Shown: positions 36,986 through 50,007, numbered from the stretch's first letter. The stretch is DNA of 64,000 bases from Lachnospiraceae bacterium (GCA_022793065.1 JAAWCE010000065.1:16695-80694); one strand, 5' to 3'. The notes: generated by a model not told the origin, from the sequence alone. A program made the numbers and translations.

Positions 36986-37726
36986 ATGGAACATGGCATT
37001 TTGCTATCTGGTGGGTCTGATGTGGATTTTATGATTCATGGGGTATTTCAATATTCCTTTTTTGGTCATCAGGTGTGGATTACAACTTCTCATATCTGTG
37101 TGTTCATTGTAATGCTGATTCTGGTGATTTTTGCCATAGCGGCCAACAGGTGTATGGCGAAGGCTTCTGAGGTACCGGGCGGTTTTCAGAATGTATTGGA
37201 ATTGATTGTGGAAATGCTGGATAATATGGTAAGTAGTTCCATGGGGCAGGCTGCGGCCAGATATTCCAATTACATCGGAACCATATTTATTTTTATTTTG
37301 TTCAGCAATATATCAGGTTTGCTGGGACTGCGGCCGCCTACTGCGGACTATGGCGTGACGCTGCCTTTGGCGCTTTTGACGTTTTCATTGATTCATTACA
37401 ATAAATGGAAATATCAAAAGCCGGTGACAATCTGGAAAGACCTGTGTTCACCGCTGCCGCCCTGGCTGCCAATCTGGCTTCCGATAAATGTGGTGAGTAT
37501 GTTTGCGGTACCTGTATCGTTGTCTTTGCGTTTGTTCGCAAACGTTTTGTCCGGTACGGCAATGATGGCTTTGATTTATGGGCTGTTAGGATGGATTGCC
37601 ACGGCATGGCCGGCGGTGCTGCACGTATATTTTGATTTGTTCTCCGGAGCAATTCAGACTTATGTGTTCTGTATGCTGACAATGACGTACATTTCAAATG
37701 AAATCGGTGACGGCACCAGAAGATAG
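36986..37726 (+). CDS. atpB: F0 ATP synthase subunit a
   Basis: Subunit a forms the ion half-channels at the c-ring. The 246-residue sequence has the helix with the essential Arg in VSLSLRLFANVLSG and the late helices containing IQTYVFCMLTMTYIS. A very strong AAGGAGGAGGTGAT site is present. Since the c subunit looks sodium-specific, this protein would provide the sodium access paths. Confidence 0.96.
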   Translation: MEHGILLSGGSDVDFMIHGVFQYSFFGHQVWITTSHICVFIVMLILVIFAIAANRCMAKASEVPGGFQNVLELIVEMLDNMVSSSMGQAAARYSNYIGTIFIFILFSNISGLLGLRPPTADYGVTLPLALLTFSLIHYNKWKYQKPVTIWKDLCSPLPPWLPIWLPINVVSMFAVPVSLSLRLFANVLSGTAMMALIYGLLGWIATAWPAVLHVYFDLFSGAIQTYVFCMLTMTYISNEIGDGTRR

Positions 37727-37790
37727 TGTGCGGAATGGATGTTTCGTTTGAGTTGTCGCAAAACGGCAGGTGAAAAAGGTTCCAAATTAA

Positions 37791-38075
<285 letters not shown>

Positions 38076-38116
38076 GATAAGTGGAGAGCTTATAGGAGGC
38101 AGAAAGGAGGCAAAGA

Positions 38117-38646
38117 ATGATACTTTTAACAGGGGGCGAGTCCATGTCGAGACTTTTTGACCTGGACTGGCAGCTGATGGCCGATGCTATTCTGATGATT
38201 ATCGCTATCTTTTTCCTGTTCCTGATTATGAGCTATTTTCTGTTTAATCCTGTGAGGAAGATGCTCAACGGCCGCAAAGAGAAAATTCAAGGCGAGCTGG
38301 AGACGGCAAAGCAGGATATGGAGAATGCGCAAAAGCTGAAGGGGGAATATGAGGCAAAACTGAAAGAGATAGATAAGGAAGCGGAAAGTATTCTCAGCGA
38401 AGCCCGCAAAAAGGCTTTACACAATGAAAACCAGATTATTGCCCAGGCGAAGGAAGAGGCGGCGCGTATTCTGGAGAGGGCACGTGTGGAGGCAGAGCTT
38501 GAGCGGCAGAAGCTGTCAGATGATGTAAAGAGAGAAATAATTTCCGTTGCATCCCTTATGGCCGGCAAGGTAGTAGCAGTTTCTATTGATACTACAGTGC
38601 AAAATCAACTGATTGACGAGACCTTAAAGGAAATGGGTGATAAGAC

Positions 38647-38659
<13 letters not shown>
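38117..38659 (+). CDS. atpF: F0 ATP synthase subunit b
   Basis: The peripheral stalk subunit: one N-terminal helix (ADAILMIIAIFFLFLIMSYF) and a long charged coiled coil rich in Glu, Lys and Ala. 180 residues, normal size. AAAGGAGG precedes the ATG. It overlaps the start of atpH by 13 nt, as is common. Confidence 0.95.
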
Positions 38660-40735
<2,076 letters not shown>

Positions 40736-40791
40736 AAAGAGAGTAACTTTTCGGCGCTGTGAAGGGCTGAAAAGGACAAGAGGGATAGAAT

Positions 40792-41706
40792 ATGGCATCA
40801 ATGCGTGATATAAAGCGCCGCAAGAGCAGTATTCAGGGGACACAGCAGATTACGAAAGCGATGAAGCTGGTGTCCACGGTAAAGCTGCAGCGGGCCAGGG
40901 CAAGCGCAGAGCGTTCCAAGGACTATTTTACCTGTATGTTTGACACGGTGAACAGTATATTGAAACGTGTAGGACATGTGGAGCATAAGTATCTTGCGTC
41001 TAGTACCTCAGAGGACTCTGCGGGAGCGGAACATCCGGATGGAGCAAAGAAAAAGGCTGTGATTGTGATTACCTCTAACAGGGGGCTGGCCGGAGGATAT
41101 AATTCCAATGTAATTAAGCTGATTACAAGGCATCCTGTGTGGAAAAAAGAGGATTTACAGGTCTATTGTCTCGGAAATAAGGGGCGGGAGGCATTTACAC
41201 GGTCCGGTTACGAGGTGAAGGACTGCAACAGTGATATTGTGGAGAGTCCGGTTTACGCGGACGCAATGGTATTGTCGGAGAGACTTCTGAAATCATTTGC
41301 AGAGGGTGAGATCGGAGAGATATATCTGGCATACACCGCTTTTAAAAATACGGTCAGCCATATACCTACGCTGCTTCGTCTTCTTCCGGTGGACACAGGC
41401 AATTCTAAGGAGGAATCGGGAGAAAATACTGAGACCAAAGAGGCGTCTGCGGTAATGAATTTTGAGCCGGAAGATACGGAAGCGTTGGATATGCTGATAC
41501 CAAAGTATGTCACAAGCCTGATTTATGGCGCGCTGCGGGAGGCCATTGCCAGTGAAAACGGAGCCCGTATGCAGGCCATGGACAGTGCTACCAGCAACGC
41601 GGAAGAAATCATAAGCGATTTGACGTTGAAATATAACAGAGCCCGTCAGGGATCTATCACACAGGAGCTGACAGAGATTATTGCCGGAGCAGAAGCTTTG
41701 GGATAA
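40792..41706 (+). CDS. atpG: F1 ATP synthase subunit gamma
   Basis: The central rotor shaft: N-terminal helix MRDIKRRKSSIQGTQQITKAMKLVS-type (RRKSSIQGTQQITKAMKLVS) and C-terminal helix ENGARMQAMDSATSNAEEII are intact. The 304 residues exceed the usual length of about 285 because of an acidic, low-complexity insertion around residues 200-225 (NSKEESGENTETKEASA). A second small Ala/Glu/Gly-rich segment lies near residue 70. Confidence 0.96.
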   Translation: MASMRDIKRRKSSIQGTQQITKAMKLVSTVKLQRARASAERSKDYFTCMFDTVNSILKRVGHVEHKYLASSTSEDSAGAEHPDGAKKKAVIVITSNRGLAGGYNSNVIKLITRHPVWKKEDLQVYCLGNKGREAFTRSGYEVKDCNSDIVESPVYADAMVLSERLLKSFAEGEIGEIYLAYTAFKNTVSHIPTLLRLLPVDTGNSKEESGENTETKEASAVMNFEPEDTEALDMLIPKYVTSLIYGALREAIASENGARMQAMDSATSNAEEIISDLTLKYNRARQGSITQELTEIIAGAEALG

Positions 41707-41845
41707 GGATGGCGGTCTTCGGGCGGCACTGTGAAAATGTTGTAAAACAGATGGTTCTGATGTCGTTGGCGGAGGATGCTTCCGGTGTGTGGCAAGATAA
41801 ATGACAAAATAATACATGAATAGATTTTTGAATGTAATGAATTAG

Positions 41846-43276
<1,431 letters not shown>

Positions 43277-43308
43277 GCATGTAAGAGGGATTTCGATGGA
43301 GGGAAAAT

Positions 43309-43713
43309 ATGGCAGATAAAAATGGCTTTCTTCTGCGTATCATTACTCCTGACAGGGTATTTTATGAAAATCAGGTTGATATGGTGGAATTTAATACCAC
43401 GGAAGGCGAGATTGGTATATTGCCGGGACATATTCCCATGACAGTGATCGTGAAGCCCGGTATATTAAATATCAGCGAGCCGGAGGCGGATAAAGAAGCC
43501 GCACTGCACGCAGGTTTTGCGGAAATTCTGCCGGAGAGTGTAACAATTCTTGCGGAGATTGTGGAATGGCCGGGCGAGATTGATGAAAAACGTGCAATGG
43601 CGGCAAAAGATCGTGCGGAGGAACGTCTGCACAACAGGACGCCGGAGACGGACATTGCCAGAGCTGAGACCGCATTACAGAGGGCTTTGGCCAGGATTCA
43701 GGTATTGAAGTAG
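43309..43713 (+). CDS. atpC: F1 ATP synthase subunit epsilon
   Basis: Last gene of the operon, 134 residues: N-terminal beta-sandwich (LRIITPDRVFYENQVDMVEF, GEIGILPGHIPM) and C-terminal helices (AEERLHNRTPETDIARAETALQRAL). The ATG follows GGAGGGAAA. No obvious terminator follows, so the next genes may be reached by readthrough. Confidence 0.96.
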   Translation: MADKNGFLLRIITPDRVFYENQVDMVEFNTTEGEIGILPGHIPMTVIVKPGILNISEPEADKEAALHAGFAEILPESVTILAEIVEWPGEIDEKRAMAAKDRAEERLHNRTPETDIARAETALQRALARIQVLK

Positions 43714-43824
43714 ATTTGACAGACGTAAGATACCGTTGTGGGCGGGTGAAGAAATATTTGGTGTGGCCGGATAAGTAACAATTGGATGAAAACACGCATA
43801 TGCTGTTAAAAAACCGAAAGAAGA

Positions 43825-44232
43825 ATGCATATGGAATTTCATTCTAAATTATTACAGCCGTTGCCCGAAAGTAAAGAAAGGGGCTGGAATGGGCCCCTTC
43901 CTTTTTATATGACCTATCCTGGTTATTGCGGAGGGAGACAGGAAGAGAAACTGTTACAAGATTTGGAATATCTGCAACAACTGTACCCCAATGATGTAAA
44001 ACGCTGTCAAATCAGGATAGCGGAGATTTTAGATAAAGCAGATTATGAAGGCAGTATGATATATGATGAATACCCTGACAGATGCAGCCTGCAGGCTTTG
44101 GCAAGCTCAATTTGTGGAATTCTGGAGCGGGAAACGCAGAAACCTCCTATGGAAGATATGATTATTATACTTTTGTTTAATGAGGTCTATAAACGTAGGC
44201 ATGGAGGACGCAGGGGAAAAATATATTATTGA
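43825..44232 (+). CDS. Conserved-looking hypothetical protein
   Basis: A 135-residue soluble protein that I do not recognise. It is mainly helical, with a Pro/Gly/aromatic-rich opening (GWNGPLPFYMTYPGYCGG) and a strongly basic C-terminus (YKRRHGGRRGKIYY) that could contact nucleic acid. Two ATG codons two positions apart are possible starts; AAAGAAG lies in front. It is 15 nt upstream of a methyltransferase gene and probably in the same unit. Confidence 0.65.
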   Translation: MHMEFHSKLLQPLPESKERGWNGPLPFYMTYPGYCGGRQEEKLLQDLEYLQQLYPNDVKRCQIRIAEILDKADYEGSMIYDEYPDRCSLQALASSICGILERETQKPPMEDMIIILLFNEVYKRRHGGRRGKIYY

Positions 44233-44247
44233 AAATATAAGGAAATT

Positions 44248-45405
44248 ATGGATGAACTGAGAGAACTGTTCCGGCAAGTGCTGGACGAGAATTTAATAAG
44301 GATTGTACTCAGCAATACCCGTGATGAGGCACAGGGGACGAAAGTGAAGATTCGTCCGGTGATAATCAGGGGAGTGCTGAGTTTTCAAGAGACACTGTAT
44401 CGAGGGACACAGGTATTTCATTCTAATTTTGGCAAGGATGAAATGTCCCATCGATTACGGGAGTATATGGAGAGATTGTTTCGTCAGGCCCAGGTGGACG
44501 GACGTTTGGAAGATGCGACTGTTTTGATCAGCAAAAAAGGAGCGGTCAAGATAAAGCGCCGCCGCAAACCTGACGGTAAAGCGGCGCGGGAACAACAAGA
44601 TTTATCCCATGACCGTACCAAACAATATATTTTGCAAGAAGGAACACCCATTGATTTCCTGATAGAACTGGGGGTCCAAAATACGGACGGGCGTATTGTA
44701 AAAGCAAAGTATGATAAATTCCGGCAGATTAATCGTTACCTTGAATTTATAGAGGATATTTTGGATAAGCTTCCTGCGGACAAAACACTTCACATTGTGG
44801 ATTTTGGCTGTGGGAAGTCTTATTTGACGTTTGCACTATATTATTATCTGCATAATCTGCAGCAAAGGGATATTCATGTTACCGGATTGGATTTGAAAAA
44901 AGATGTAATTATGCGTTGTCAGAAATTGGCTGATGAGCTGCATTATCATAATCTGGAATTTCTGCAAGGGGATATCAGCAGCTTTCAGGGAACGGAACAT
45001 GTGGACATGGTGGTATCTCTTCACGCATGTGATAAGGCTACGGATTATGCTTTGGAAAAGGCAGTCAAGTGGGGGGCTGGAGTTATTTTGGCGGTACCTT
45101 GCTGTCAGCATGAATTGAATCAACAAATATCCTGCAGCAAACTGCAGCCCATCTTGAAATATGGAATTATCAAGGAGCGTATGGCGGCGTTGATCACGGA
45201 TGCAATCAGGGCGAACTTGTTGGAAGAAAATGGTTATGAGACACAGATTTTAGAGTTTATTGATATGGAACATACCCCTAAAAATCTTATGATTCGGGCG
45301 GTAAAAGCGTCCGGAATACGGCCCAAATCTGCCGTTTGTCCGGATGGAAGCCGGGAAGTCATGGAGTTTTTACATTTGAATCCTACCTTGAAGGAGTTGC
45401 TATGA
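44248..45405 (+). CDS. SAM-dependent methyltransferase (Methyltransf_32 type)
   Basis: A 385-residue protein whose C-terminal part is a class I methyltransferase. The SAM loop is HIVDFGCGKSYLTFALYYYL (about residue 190), followed by VTGLDLKKDVI and VVSLHACDKATDYALEKA. The final PCCQHELN motif is typical of the PF13679 group (METTL25-like in eukaryotes), which I associate with RNA or ribosomal-protein methylation. The N-terminal 150 residues contain basic stretches (VKIKRRRKPDGKAAREQQ) that suit RNA binding. The substrate is unknown. It overlaps the next gene by four bases (ATGA). Confidence 0.85.
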   Translation: MDELRELFRQVLDENLIRIVLSNTRDEAQGTKVKIRPVIIRGVLSFQETLYRGTQVFHSNFGKDEMSHRLREYMERLFRQAQVDGRLEDATVLISKKGAVKIKRRRKPDGKAAREQQDLSHDRTKQYILQEGTPIDFLIELGVQNTDGRIVKAKYDKFRQINRYLEFIEDILDKLPADKTLHIVDFGCGKSYLTFALYYYLHNLQQRDIHVTGLDLKKDVIMRCQKLADELHYHNLEFLQGDISSFQGTEHVDMVVSLHACDKATDYALEKAVKWGAGVILAVPCCQHELNQQISCSKLQPILKYGIIKERMAALITDAIRANLLEENGYETQILEFIDMEHTPKNLMIRAVKASGIRPKSAVCPDGSREVMEFLHLNPTLKELL

Positions 45406-47927
45406 GAAAAAGTTTGATAAGGCTTTTTGTTTTTTGCGGCACTTTTCTATTGGCATTGGTTGCTATCAGTAAAATTATGAATAAGGATCATGATAATTTG
45501 ACTATGGAAATGGCACCGGCGACGCTGCCCTTAGTGACTATGGTAATGGATGGGATAGAATACAATCAGCTTCATGGTGTCGCCAATACTACAGACATTG
45601 CTTTTCAGAGGGATACTATCACATTGCTGGGTGAGACAAGAAATACCGGTTTTGTGGTTGATACTTATGGGCAGGATGTAAGCGGAGTTTCCATAGAGGT
45701 AAGGACCATAGACGGCGAAAGGCTCATTGAAGACACGGAAATCGGAGAATTGACAAGAGAAGGAGATCAAATCAAAGGGGATATTGCATTAAAGGATTTG
45801 ATTGAGAAGGACAAGGAGTATGCGCTGGTAATTGTCTTGCATCTGGAGGGAAGGCAGGTGTCATATTATACCAGGGTTCTGTGGAGCGACCGGGTGTACG
45901 GCGAGGAAAAACTGAGCTTTTGTATTGATTTTCATGAGAAATTGTACGACAGAGAGGCTGCAAGAGATCTGGCAATCTATTTGGAGACAAATTCTAAATT
46001 GGAGGATAACAGTTCCTTTCATAAGGTGAACATTCACAGCAGTTTCCGACAGATTACCTGGGGGAATCTGGATGTGGAGCAAGTGGGGGAGTTTTCCATT
46101 CGGCTGACGGAGATTGCGGAACAGACCGCATCCTTGCGGGCTAATTATATTGTGTCTACAGCGGAGGGAAATCGTACAACATGGTATCTGGTTGAAGATT
46201 TTTATCGTCTTCGTTATACGGTGGACAGAATGTATCTGTTGGATTATGAGAGAACTATGACGCAGATACCTGATGCGGAACAGATTTGTGCCAATGATAA
46301 AATATTGCTGGGAATCACCGGTGTGGATGTACCCATGTTGGAAAGCGATGACGGAAATGTTGTAGTGTTTCAGGCCGCCAACCGATTGTTCAGCTATAAT
46401 TCCTCCAGCAACAGTCTGGTGAAAATTTTCAGCTTTTACGATAAAGAGAATGGGGACGCCCGTACAATGTATGCGGGACATGCCATAAAGGCATTGGCTG
46501 TGGATGAGGGGGGAAGCGTACAGTTTGCCGTTTATGGTTATATGAATCGCGGGAGACATGAAGGAGAGGTAGGAGTACAGCTTTATACCTATAATGGCTC
46601 CCAAAATACCATAGAAGAGTTGGTATATATTCCATATGATAAGACATATGCTGTTTTAGCTGCACAGATGGAACAGCTTTTGTACCTGAACCGTGAACAG
46701 CAGTTGTATCTGGTATTGGATCATGTTTTATATGGAGTTGACTTGACGGAAAAGACATATTCAAAGCTGTTGGAAATTACCCAGGATGAGGGGCTGTTAA
46801 TTTCAGATAATAACAGGATAGCAGTGTGGGCGGATGGAGAGGACATCTATGATAATACGGCTTTATATATTAGAAATCTGGGGAATGATGTGCAGAAAAC
46901 CATTTCCGTTCCGGAAGGGGAGTCTATTCGTCCTTTGGGATTTATGGGGGAAGATGTAATCTATGGAGTGGCATATACGGAAGATATCAGAGAAGAAAGT
47001 TCGGGCGGAATGTTTTTTCCTATGTATAAGATATGTATTCGCAGCGCTTCGGGAGAACTGTTGAAGGAGTATAGTCAACAGGATATCTATGTGACAGACT
47101 GTACAATTACGGATAATCAAATTACGCTGGAGCGGGTAAGACGTTTGGAATCCGGAATATACCAGGAAGATGTGCAAGACCATATTATGAATAATGTGGA
47201 AGAGGATGAGGGAAGAAATCATATTGTGTCTGCGGATATTGACAAATATGAGCGCTATGTGGAGATACAGACCAGAAAGGATATAGACAATAAAAGTTTA
47301 AAGATTATGACACCGAAAGAAGTGGTGTATGAAGGTGGGAGAAGGCTGCTTTTGCCCAGAGAAAAAGAGAAAGAAATCAGATATTATGTCTATGGCGCTT
47401 ATGGAGTAAATGGAATATTTGTATCGCCCGCCCAGGCTGTGGAACTTGCTTATGCCGATGCCGGAGTGGTGGTGAGCGAACAGGGAGATTATGTCTGGCT
47501 GCGCGGAAATCGTTTGCCCAGGAATCAGATTATGGCAATTAAAGAAGCTTCTGCAACCGATGAACGGGGCCCATTGGCGGTGTGTATAGATGCAATGCTT
47601 GGTTTGCGGGGCATTAGCAGAAATACCCAGGAAGAATTAAATCAGGGGAAAAATGCGGTCAGAATTTTACAGGAAAATTTGCATGAGGATATTGTATTGG
47701 ATCTTACAGGCTGTAGTTTGGATGCAGTGCTTTATTTCGTAAATAGAGATATTCCGGTGCTGGCGCTGTTGGAAGATGGTTCGGGAGTGTTGCTGGTGGG
47801 CTTTAACGAGACAAGTGTGGGAATCATGAATCCTCAGACGGGAACCATTTACCGAATGGGGATGAATGATGCTAAGAACTGGTTTGAAGAGAATGGCAAT
47901 CAATTTATTACGTATAGAGAATCTTAA
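45402..47927 (+). CDS. Large membrane-anchored extracytoplasmic protein, possible degenerate C39-like end
   Basis: An 841-residue protein with one N-terminal anchor (LIRLFVFCGTFLLALVAISKI) and a long extracytoplasmic part. I recognise no family. The middle (about residues 280-600) has repeated short beta-like units that could be a propeller. The last 115 residues resemble a papain-like peptidase_C39 fold: LAVCIDAML with a Cys near 728, then GSGVLLVGFNETSVGIMNPQTG near 795-810. At the place where the catalytic His would be expected the sequence reads Gly/Val, so the domain looks inactive. AAGGAG precedes the ATG, which overlaps the methyltransferase stop. Envelope function is inference. Confidence 0.6.
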   Translation: MRKSLIRLFVFCGTFLLALVAISKIMNKDHDNLTMEMAPATLPLVTMVMDGIEYNQLHGVANTTDIAFQRDTITLLGETRNTGFVVDTYGQDVSGVSIEVRTIDGERLIEDTEIGELTREGDQIKGDIALKDLIEKDKEYALVIVLHLEGRQVSYYTRVLWSDRVYGEEKLSFCIDFHEKLYDREAARDLAIYLETNSKLEDNSSFHKVNIHSSFRQITWGNLDVEQVGEFSIRLTEIAEQTASLRANYIVSTAEGNRTTWYLVEDFYRLRYTVDRMYLLDYERTMTQIPDAEQICANDKILLGITGVDVPMLESDDGNVVVFQAANRLFSYNSSSNSLVKIFSFYDKENGDARTMYAGHAIKALAVDEGGSVQFAVYGYMNRGRHEGEVGVQLYTYNGSQNTIEELVYIPYDKTYAVLAAQMEQLLYLNREQQLYLVLDHVLYGVDLTEKTYSKLLEITQDEGLLISDNNRIAVWADGEDIYDNTALYIRNLGNDVQKTISVPEGESIRPLGFMGEDVIYGVAYTEDIREESSGGMFFPMYKICIRSASGELLKEYSQQDIYVTDCTITDNQITLERVRRLESGIYQEDVQDHIMNNVEEDEGRNHIVSADIDKYERYVEIQTRKDIDNKSLKIMTPKEVVYEGGRRLLLPREKEKEIRYYVYGAYGVNGIFVSPAQAVELAYADAGVVVSEQGDYVWLRGNRLPRNQIMAIKEASATDERGPLAVCIDAMLGLRGISRNTQEELNQGKNAVRILQENLHEDIVLDLTGCSLDAVLYFVNRDIPVLALLEDGSGVLLVGFNETSVGIMNPQTGTIYRMGMNDAKNWFEENGNQFITYRES

Positions 47928-47979
47928 ATCCATACCATAGATGGCTTGTGGATGGTCATGTTTGCTTGAAAACAGAGGA

Positions 47980-48006
47980 TGCAACCAATAGTTGCAATGT
48001 TTTTTT
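47980..48006 (+). terminator. Terminator after the membrane-anchored protein gene
   Basis: A short stem TGCAAC/GTTGCA with a CAATA loop is followed by ATG and seven T. It is placed about 50 nt after the stop codon. Confidence 0.7.
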
Positions 48007-48124
48007 CTCAGTTTCAACCTGAAATTGGTAGCGCAACTGAAAGAGAAGTGTTATTATTTAGAGTAAGTATATTGTCAATGGTTGTGGGTTGCAGCATGAA
48101 GCGGAGCCGGAACAGGAGGATGAA

Positions 48125-48796
48125 ATGAATATTGAGATTGCAAAAAGGCTTACAGAATTGAGGAAAAGCAATAATCTTTCTCAGGAAGCTTTAGCTGAGA
48201 AAATGGGAATTAGCAGACAGGCGGTGAGCAAGTGGGAAAGGGCGGAGGCGTCGCCGGATACGGATAATCTAATCTTGCTGTCAAAAATCTATGGCATTTC
48301 TCTGGATGATTTATTGAGAACCGAAAATGAGCTTCCGGTGCAATGTGACATGACAAAGATGGATTGTGTGAAACAGGAAGAAACAGACCCGGTGATTATT
48401 ATTGAAGAGGAAAAAACTAAGATAGATTTTGGATTTCTGCGCCACTTCCCTATATATTTTGTGGCAGTCATTGCCTTTTTGATTTTGGGTGCCTTGTATA
48501 ATGCATGGCATCCTGGGTGGCTTTTGTTTTTTTTGCCGCCCATATGGCATTCGGCCATAGTGGCATTGGAAAAAAGAGATGCCAGAAAATTCGCGTATCC
48601 TGTGTTTGTGACTTTTTTCTATTTATGTATTGGCTTATTTTATGGTTTATGGCATCCAGGATGGATTGTTTTTCTGACAATTCCATGTTACTATCCAGTG
48701 GTGAATTATTTTCGGAAGTTATATATCATCCAGAAGAAAGAATTGGACGAAATGATAGGAAATCCGGCAAAAAGGGAACAAAATCTGAAAGGGTGA
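48125..48796 (+). CDS. XRE-family regulator with membrane C-terminus
   Basis: A 223-residue protein with an N-terminal helix-turn-helix of the XRE/Cro type (IAKRLTELRKSNNLSQEALA, GISRQAVSKWERAEASPDTD). A linker and several hydrophobic segments follow, with two similar stretches (GALYNAWHPGWLLFFLPP and GLFYGLWHPGWIVFLTIP) that suggest an internal duplication. Such HTH-membrane proteins are common in Clostridia and may sense envelope conditions. AGGAGG at 6 nt supports the ATG. Confidence 0.85.
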   Translation: MNIEIAKRLTELRKSNNLSQEALAEKMGISRQAVSKWERAEASPDTDNLILLSKIYGISLDDLLRTENELPVQCDMTKMDCVKQEETDPVIIIEEEKTKIDFGFLRHFPIYFVAVIAFLILGALYNAWHPGWLLFFLPPIWHSAIVALEKRDARKFAYPVFVTFFYLCIGLFYGLWHPGWIVFLTIPCYYPVVNYFRKLYIIQKKELDEMIGNPAKREQNLKG

Positions 48797-48808
48797 GCGG
48801 ATACTTAA

Positions 48809-48840
48809 AGCGCACGTTTTTGTATGCAAAAACGTGCGCT
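48809..48840. terminator. Perfect hairpin between XRE gene and queT
   Basis: A perfect 14-bp inverted repeat (AGCGCACGTTTTTG) closes a TATG loop between the two converging genes. Neither side carries a free T-tract, though the stem itself contains five T-A pairs. It probably serves as a bidirectional terminator or transcript-end protector. Confidence 0.65.
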
Positions 48841-48847
48841 CTGTAAT

Positions 48848-49351
48848 TCAGCCAATGGAATTTGTAATTGGGGAACCAAATAGAGTTTTGGCATATTTCT
48901 GAAGGGTAAAGAGCAATGCCATACCTAGAACCCCGCAGGATAGAACTTCTCCAATGGTTACTGTGATAAAAGAAGCCCAAAGAGGTTCGATGTTATAGGC
49001 AAACAGCAAAACAGGCGGGATAATGATGGCGTTGGCAAGAATGGGGGGAAGCGGCGCCAACCACTTGTGTCCGCGTAACATCCATGTAAGTACCGCGCCA
49101 ATCAATGTGGCCAGGGAGCCGAATATAATATCCGGAAGTGCGGCGCCTACAAAAAGATTGGATAAAAGACAGCCAACAAACAGTCCTGGTATGGCAGCAG
49201 GTGTAAAAAAGGGTAAAATGGTGAGCGCTTCCGAGAAACGAAGTTGGATGGCATAACTTGCCAGTCCAAGGGAGTTGGCCAGAAATGTCAGCACAACATA
49301 AAGAGCAGCGATAACCGCCGCATGAGTGAGGTACAACGTTTTTTTGTTCAT
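48848..49351 (-). CDS. queT: QueT family queuosine-precursor transporter
   Basis: The substrate-binding (S) component of an ECF transporter for queuosine precursors. 167 residues with five to six helices; LTHAAVIAALYVVLTFLANS, QLRFSEALTILPFFTPAAIPG and GSLATLIGAVLTWMLRGHKWLAPLPP match QueT. The ATPase and T components are not in the window and would be shared. A preQ1 riboswitch stands directly before the gene, which confirms the substrate class. Confidence 0.93.
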   Translation of the reverse strand: MNKKTLYLTHAAVIAALYVVLTFLANSLGLASYAIQLRFSEALTILPFFTPAAIPGLFVGCLLSNLFVGAALPDIIFGSLATLIGAVLTWMLRGHKWLAPLPPILANAIIIPPVLLFAYNIEPLWASFITVTIGEVLSCGVLGMALLFTLQKYAKTLFGSPITNSIG

Positions 49352-49360
49352 TTTTTGTTC

Positions 49361-49402
49361 TCCTTTAGTTTTGTTTTACGTGAGGAAGGTCTCGAACTCA
49401 CG
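49361..49402 (-). promoter_or_regulatory. preQ1-I riboswitch upstream of queT
   Basis: On the minus strand CGTGAG and CTCACG form stem P1 around a loop beginning TTCGAGACC. The A-rich tail (TAAAACAAAACTAAAGGAG) can fold back as the pseudoknot. This is the compact class I preQ1 aptamer layout. The ribosome site AAAGGAG is part of the tail, so ligand binding would block translation of queT. Confidence 0.85.
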
Positions 49403-49449
49403 ATTAATAGTCTGTGAATGCTTGATTTATAAGCATTTCAGCCTTTGTT

Positions 49450-49478
49450 ACTATAGCACGGTCTGCTGTAAAAGTCAA
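49450..49478 (-). promoter_or_regulatory. Promoter of the queT transcript
   Basis: On the minus strand TTGACT and TATAGT are 17 nt apart, about 45 nt before the riboswitch. Confidence 0.75.
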
Positions 49479-49548
49479 GATTTGTCCGAGAAATGTCCGT
49501 GATTGGAAAAGGATGGAGAGTATTTTGGCGGTAGACAGCAGCAGGATT

Positions 49549-50007
49549 TCAGTTATATTCGCTGATTGTATCACATTCCACATCGGTATAAGTGATCTTT
49601 TCAAAATGTACGAATTCTTTATATTTTTCATAATCCTCAAAAAAATCATTATCCTGTGCATCAAAAACGAGCCAGTCTACCGAATCAAGTCCTGGAATTG
49701 TAAATTTTGCCTGGGCACAGCCTTGTACTCTCCAGATAAATTCGGAATCCAGAAATGTCTGCAAAATAAATTCCATTTCGTATTCAATATGGATCTCATT
49801 TCCTGATACGGAATAATTATCCACAAAAGAACTATCAATGCCCAAAATCTCACATCTTGTAGTTTTGGCAATCAGTTCCTGCTTGTCATTAAGATAATGG
49901 ATATCTTTTAACATTTTCGGCAATTCCGAAACTTCTTCGATTTTATCACCAACATATTGCAAAAAAAATTCTTCCAGCGTATCATTCAATAATTGTTCCA
50001 AATCCAT
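49549..50007 (-). CDS. Hypothetical acidic protein
   Basis: A 152-residue, strongly acidic soluble protein (many Asp and Glu, few Lys) that I do not recognise. It opens with MDLEQLLNDTLEEFFLQYVG and has a beta-rich middle (NEIHIEYEMEFILQTFLDSEF). No signal peptide or membrane helix is seen. A strong AGGAGGAAC site lies before the ATG, which supports it as a real gene. It stands between queT and a divergent anchored protein; no context points to a function. Confidence 0.65.
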   Translation of the reverse strand: MDLEQLLNDTLEEFFLQYVGDKIEEVSELPKMLKDIHYLNDKQELIAKTTRCEILGIDSSFVDNYSVSGNEIHIEYEMEFILQTFLDSEFIWRVQGCAQAKFTIPGLDSVDWLVFDAQDNDFFEDYEKYKEFVHFEKITYTDVECDTISEYN

